From positions 4,458 to 14,938 of the forward strand of contig PBXF01000029.1 of the NCBI GenBank assembly GCA_002727515.1: a stretch of 10,481 nucleotides of DNA. Direction: 5' to 3'. How positions within the stretch are numbered: position 1 is the first letter of the stretch; every line of letters begins with the position of its first letter. Positions 1 to 6,800 of this stretch are shown here, piece by piece. The notes beneath the pieces were generated by a model, which worked only from the letters and a program-made list of their open reading frames with translations, was not told where the DNA came from and ran no database searches. The stretch comes from Methanobacteriota archaeon. Its GTDB lineage: Archaea > Thermoplasmatota > Poseidoniia > Poseidoniales > Poseidoniaceae. The translations under genes and the position numbers were made by a program.

Positions 1-11
1 AACTCATCACA

Positions 12-875
12 ATGTCTGCTGCAACAATTTCCCTCGCCACATTGATCGTCGCTCTTGTGTTGACCAATGTAGTTGCATCATATGTTGACTCAAATTTCAT
101 TGCGTTGATTTTCTTCGTGACTATGTTTGGTGGCTATCTACTTGACAACAGTGGAAGACATGAGTGGAACACTATCCTGGTTTTCAGTATGATTGGTTTG
201 TGGACAGCCGTAGTGGCTGCTGCCAATTATGCAGATACTAACGACAACATTCTCATCTTCGACGGAACGGAATATACCAGAAACGGTGCATGGCAGGAAG
301 CAATTGGATATGTATTCTTCAGCATTTGGTCTATTTTCACAATCCTTGGAATGCTTGCAGCAGTGTTACTTCGAGGAATTCTAACTCCGGCAACGGATGT
401 TGGGTGGTTCGGATACATTAAGCCTGTAGAAGGCAATTACAACATTGCTACACTTCCGTTGCAAATCGCTCTAGGTGTTTGGGCATTAACCCACATTGTG
501 ACATTGTACTACTTTGGAACATTGAGTGACCTAAACGTCTTGGGAGTTGCTGGACTGGAAGGATATCACGGATATATCGGATTTTGGCCAGCAGCATTAA
601 CTGGAGTCGTAGCACTAACTTGTGCTTGGATGGCTGCTGAGAAATGGTACACTCGAGCCCTCTTCATTGGTTCAATGTGGGCTTTGTACATAGTATCCTC
701 TCTATACGAGACCAATCACTGGACAAGCGACAGACTAGACGGTTCATGGGCTGTATGGATATGGTTTGGAATAACATTCTTCATCGGTGTTATGATTTAC
801 TGGTTTGCTACTCACGAACAATACGGTGGATGGAAAAATAGAGAATTACACCAACCGAGTCAAGCCAGAGTATTC
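12..875 (+). other. N-terminal extra membrane bundle (residues 1-288), family not recognised
   Basis: Eight hydrophobic stretches lie before the first STT3 helix, at about residues 6-24, 29-44, 52-71, 98-122, 145-166, 188-208, 214-233 and 246-266. Charges fit the positive-inside rule for a cytoplasmic N-terminus: basic residues fall in loops 45-51, 123-144, 209-213 and 267-292 (for example K and R in GWKNREL), while loop 72-97 is acidic and predicted outside. An even helix count leaves the following STT3 core in its normal orientation, with D333 outside. STT3 proteins normally start directly with their first core helix, so this is an addition. It is Trp- and aromatic-rich and shows no motif I can assign. 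Boundaries are approximate and helix calls are by eye. Confidence 0.7.
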
Positions 876-3800
876 TGGTCTAATCACTGGGCTGGAATCA
901 TGATTTTCATGGCATTCCTAACAGGACTTGCAATTAGAGTACAATGGTATTTCGTACCGTCGATGAACTCCTCAGCATTGGGGTCATGGGACCTAACAGG
1001 TGGTTCTGACCCTTGGTACATGAAGAGAGTTGTTGACTATGTTATCGCTGAAAACGCTCACTTGATTTGGGACGCTGACAGAAATTATCCTGTTGGAGGA
1101 ATCAACCCTCGACCTCCGTTGTTCTCATGGTCAATGGCGATTGGTGCCATGATGCTAACAAATCTTGGAATGAATTCAGATGATGCAGTTTGGTTTTCCA
1201 TGCTTGCACTTCCTGCAATCTATGGTGCTCTAATCGTATTCCCTATGGCGGGAATTGCAAAGGATCACTTTGGCAAGGGCGCAGGTGTATTGGCTGCGTG
1301 GCTAATCGCTTTCATGCCAACGCACGTACAAAAATCAACATGGGGTATGGCTGACCACGATTCTTTCGTACTGCTATTCTTAACCGCTGCTTTCATGTTC
1401 TATCTCAGAGCAATCAAGCATGGCGGAGATGAAAGGCTTTCACGCCAGACCAATGCGTGGCCATCCGGTATTTACAACGCATTTGCCGCTGTCATGAAAG
1501 AAAAGCGAACAGCTACACTCAATGCAATTGCGGCAGGTGTATGTTTCGGTATTGTTGCTCTTGGTTGGAAAGGTTTCGTTTATGGACCTGCAATCATATT
1601 CTTGGCTTATGTTGTTCAAGTAGCAATGAACATGCTGAGAAAGAAAGACAGCACAACAATTTCAACAATCAATATTTTGTTACTAGCAACCATTTTTGTT
1701 ATGACAATTCCATTCTACGCTCATCCACAATTGAACCTAGTATGGAATTCAACCGGTTTGCAACCTCTCGTTTTCATAGCAATATTCACATTAGCAATAG
1801 CGTGGATTACAACAGGATTCCGTGACAAACCGTGGTTACTGGTTCTAGGATCTCTTTTCACAGGTGGAATCGTGTTTGGTGTTGTTCTGTATCTGTTACA
1901 ACTTGCGGACATTTCTAATGCGTGGGAAGTGCTGACTACAGGTTCTGGATATTTCACAAAGAACAAGATATTCGGAACAATTGCTGAAGCAAGCGCTCCA
2001 AGTAGAGGCCAGTTATTCGCGTCATTCGGACCAATTGTGTTCGTAATTGCGATTGTAATGGGATTCATCGCCCTCTGGGACGGTGTAGTAAAGAAGAATC
2101 AGACACATCTTATCTTAGGAATGTGGGTTCTAGTCGCTTCGTACATGGCATGGTCAGCAGGTAGATTCCTGTTCAATGCTGCTCCTGCTATGGCTGTAAT
2201 GGGTGCCTGGGGTATCACAGGATTGTGGCGAGCAAGTGGCGCAGGCGAAATGGCAAAGAAATGGAGAAGAATGGGAATAAGAACTCCTGGTGAAAGAATT
2301 ACAAATGCTAGAAAGGCATTCTGGAAAACTCCTCAATTTAGCGCAATCGGCCTAGTTTTGATGCTAATATTCTCACAACATGCAACTTATGGATTGGACG
2401 CCGCTATGGGTCCACAAGATGAAGCAGACTTGGATAATACAATCTACAACATTGCTCCAGATATTTTGCGATGGAACGACTTTGGCTTCTCTATCCTAGA
2501 CGATGCAGATTACGACCCTTATGACCCAGATTTCCCTGATCGATGGTATCTTGGTTCGTTCGGTTCAGGTTTCAATGACGGTGGGTGGAATAGAGCATAT
2601 GATTGGCTATCCAATCAAGATGTATTCCATGTCGGTGTTGAAAGTAAGTCCGCTTGTAATGATGTTTCGGGAGATTGGGACAGCAGCAAAGGACTGTGTA
2701 TGATGAAATATTCAAACAAGCCAGCATTTGTATCCTGGTGGGATTACGGTTTCCAAGCCTTAGAAACTGGAGACCACCCATCTGTTGCTGACAACTTCCA
2801 GTCAGGAATACCTGCTGCAGGAAATATGCTTCTGTCAAGAAGCCAAGAAGATCTTACAGCTATGTTCATCTGGAGACTTTCAGAAGCAGATTTGTCTTAC
2901 AATGACTACAAAACTGATTCCAGGCAACATACATCGTCCTTTATGCAAACACTAGGTAAGTATCTTTCAGATGCACAAGTTGCTGAATTTGTTAAGATTC
3001 AAACGAACATGGATTCGGATGATGTTGTTGAAAGATTGTTTGAAATAACTCACGTCAATAACGATGTTGTAATAGCTCAAGGAAGAAACATCGTTAATGG
3101 AATGCCTAACATAGATGGGCCAATGACCTACAAGGTATACGAAGAAGGTGTCATCATTCCTTGTATTTCCGAAGAAGGAGATATAGACACATGCAGCGGC
3201 GATGCTTACAATAATTTCGAAAATGCAGAAGATGTAATGAATACAAATTCAAGGTCTTCTGCTGACACCAAAGAGAAAACAACTCACTACATTGTGGGCG
3301 ATTATTGGTACACTTCGGACTTGATAGAAGAATATGATTCAGTAAGCACAGGTATCCACAGAACTAACGCAAGAATTGCTCTGCTCACACAGTTGCTAAC
3401 ACATTCACTAGAACCTGAGGAACTACATACAATGTTTGCAGATTTATCTAACAATGCAGTTTACACCGTACAAGATTACGAAGGTGCACCTGGTGATACA
3501 ATTACAAGAGACCATGAGATCAGATATTTGGCAGTTGATGCAAAACTGTATCCTCGTGGTGGCAGTTACAATTCTGATTACAGTGGAGGAAATCCAACCG
3601 GAATCTTCGCACCTGTGTCAATCCTGTCCGGACAGGATTTCAATACCTTCATGGATGAAGTCTACATGACTTCACGTGGTCAGTTCAATGATGAGATGAC
3701 AAGAGAAGAATTTGATGATGAAATGACTAAGGACATTTTGAACCAACAGGCAGGTCAGGATTTCGATCCTCTTGAACTGGTTGATGTAAGAGTAGATCAC

Positions 3801-6800
3801 AAATCTGCTTTCTTTGACACTATGATGGCTAGAACCTACGTAGGATATGGTGCTCCAAGTCTTGGGTTTGCATCAACCGAGCAGCCAGGGCAACACTGGC
3901 GTCAATCCGGTACTCCTAACTCGATTCTAACAAACGGGTTCCCACTACCTGGGGCTATGATGAACCACATGGTTATTGCAAATTGGTATGATGTAGATGA
4001 GTCCAATGTATCTGAAGCAGATAAGAACAATGATTTGTTCGATTCAAATACACTGGTCAAGGTAATGAAGTACTATGCTGGCGCTGAGGTTTGTGGCCAA
4101 GTCACAATGTCGGATAACGGACAGCCACTTTCAGATGTCAGAATACTATTGGAGCGTGACGCATACTCTGGTGAAGATGAAACTGACCGAGATAGTACAA
4201 CTTATTGGATACCAATAGGATACACAGACACAGATGAAGACGGCAATTGGTGCTTCACTGCCCCTGCTGGTAAAATTAGAGCATCAGCATATGCTGGAGA
4301 ATTTAGTGACACTAATGCTAAGGATGCGTTCCTGCAGAATGAGTATGTAGAAGGATTGGAAGACTTAACAATAGAAACCAACGTCGATCGTGAAACTAAC
4401 CTACTCACAGCATTACTTGGAAAAGTAGCAAACATGACTTGGATGGGTGAAATTGCTCACAACATTACAGGACAGCAAGCTGACCGACTACAGAGTTTCG
4501 ATGAAACATTCAACATCGCAATTGATTCTAGTGGAATCTCAGGAACAGTTACATGGACCGGAAACGAATCCTTCGAAGGAGATGCACTTGACGGTATTGA
4601 CTTCGTGTTGAAAAACATCTGGGATATGACAGGAAATTACACTCTAACAACTTCCAGTGGTTCGTTCACAACCGATGAAGGAGATACCAGAATCGTTCAA
4701 GGAAGCGGAGAAGTAACATTTATTGAAAACGGAACATTCAATACTCAAGGAAATCCTGGAATCGTTAGAGGATTCACAGGTAATTTCACAAGAACTGTCG
4801 ATGATGGTAGAACATATACAGCGAGTGCTCAGTTCACGGGAGCGGGTACTATTGTAGCAACCTCAATCGATTATGAACACACTATTCCTGATTGTGAATA
4901 TGACAACGAATCAGTCGTTCCTGAACTTCCATCATTTAATGAGACAATTGAAGATGAAACAGGAGAAAATCAAACAGTAACTTCTACGCACATTATTTGT
5001 CTTACAACTGATGTCGATACATACTACTTCATGGGAGAAATAAATGCTACAGGAAGAATGACTGCAGATGGTCAAGTAACAGTTGTGAAATACTTAGATG
5101 CTGAAACTTTCGAAGGAACCGGATTGTTCGAAGGAATCGGAAATGCTAACGGAACAGGTCTGTTCATTGGAGAAGGTACATTCTCCGGGCCAATGGTCGC
5201 CCCTGGTTCTTTCTACAAGACAGGTATCTTACCAGGTACATACAACATGATTGCTATGATGCCAAACGGTAAAGAAATTCTTCTTCCAGATCCAGTTGAA
5301 GTAGGTCTGACAGCATCTAACAATTTAGATATGAAATTACCTGGTTCGATATTTGCAGACACTCTGTTACAAGAACCGATGAATGGCAACTTGCCAGAAC
5401 CTTTGGCAAATCAGACTATCGAACTATTAGATTTCGACATTGATGAAGATGTTCCTATTGCAGAGATACCTACTGATGAAGATGGTAACTTTAGTTACGG
5501 TCCAATTGCATCAGGTGATTATCAATGGAGAGTTGACATTGACGGTGATGGCTTTTATGAAATGTCTTCAAACTTTACAATCTATCAAGACTCAGAAAAT
5601 ATTAGTTTGAACATGTTTATTCCAATTAAGTATGACATGATAGTAAATCTTGATGCGGGTCAGTCTGATTTGGATTTAGCAAATAGAACTTTGACCTTTA
5701 CCAATTCAGAGAGTACAGATTTGCAACCGATAGTAGAAACTGCAGTTTCAGATGAAAATGGCGTAGTTTCCGTGGAATTATATCCGGGAAGTTGGATTGT
5801 TTCTGACGAAAGTGACGAAAATTACGTATTGTGGAATGAATTCGACATTGATTCTGATGACTTAGTTCTGAATCTAACATACGCAGTCAGTGTTTGGCTA
5901 AATGGAACAGTTTACTCTGTAACATTAGAAGGTCAGTCACTCCTAAACGAGGGTGTTTTCAATTCAACAACTGAAATGATGGATTCCAATCAATCTGGTC
6001 TGTTTGACACAGCATCCAATGTTAGGGTTCAAGCAAGATCAGGTGCAATTACATTAGAATCTATTACATCTTTTGACGGAAATTATTCTCTTAGACTACC
6101 AGAAAACTTAGTGTTCCACATAACTACAGAACAGTTTGCTGGTTCTAACACATACACTGGCGGTATGCTTGTGAATAATGCCTCCCAGATTACTGATACA
6201 AACATCTATCTGATGAACACGGGCTTTGTTTCAGGAACTGTGTACTTGAGAGACAGTGGCGAAAATGGCACTGGTGTTTCTTGGAGCAACGATATCGTTG
6301 GTTCACAAGGTGTTGAAGTAATAGCAACTAATGAACAAGGCTTGGAATACAGGTCTCAACTTGATAGCGGCGGAGTATTCTCCTTCAATCTAAATATGGG
6401 TAATTGGACTTACACTGTATCTAATGAACTAATGAATGTCGAAGCTGTTACTCATACAACTTCCAACTTTAGTATGGAACAAATCGAATTGGTTGCGAAC
6501 CCTGCTAACGTTTCAGTTACTTTCAGGATATTCCTAGATACTGAGGACGGAACATGGGAAAATGGAACATCTGTCAGCCCTGGGTTCGATATTATCGCAA
6601 TGAACAGTATTGGAATAAATGTAACTGTTAGCCCAGATGATTATGATGTTGCGACTGGAGAAGTTACGGTTGATTTGTCTGTTGGACAATATCTAATTGA
6701 AATGTCACCTGATGACCCACGTGATGCCAATGCTAGTGACTACTACAGTGGCTCAGACTTACTACCTAACTTGAATCTTGGACTCGGTCCATCAGGTGAT

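Noticed and set aside
1..11. Possible upstream extension of the first gene.
   Set aside because: The frame is open (L-I-T) to the window edge but no start codon is visible in it, so ATG 12 is kept with the uncertainty stated.
1457..1825. 122-codon + strand frame inside the STT3 core, in another phase.
   Set aside because: The overlapping phase encodes clear STT3 membrane helices; the alternative translation is Cys/Asn-rich with no sensible domain.
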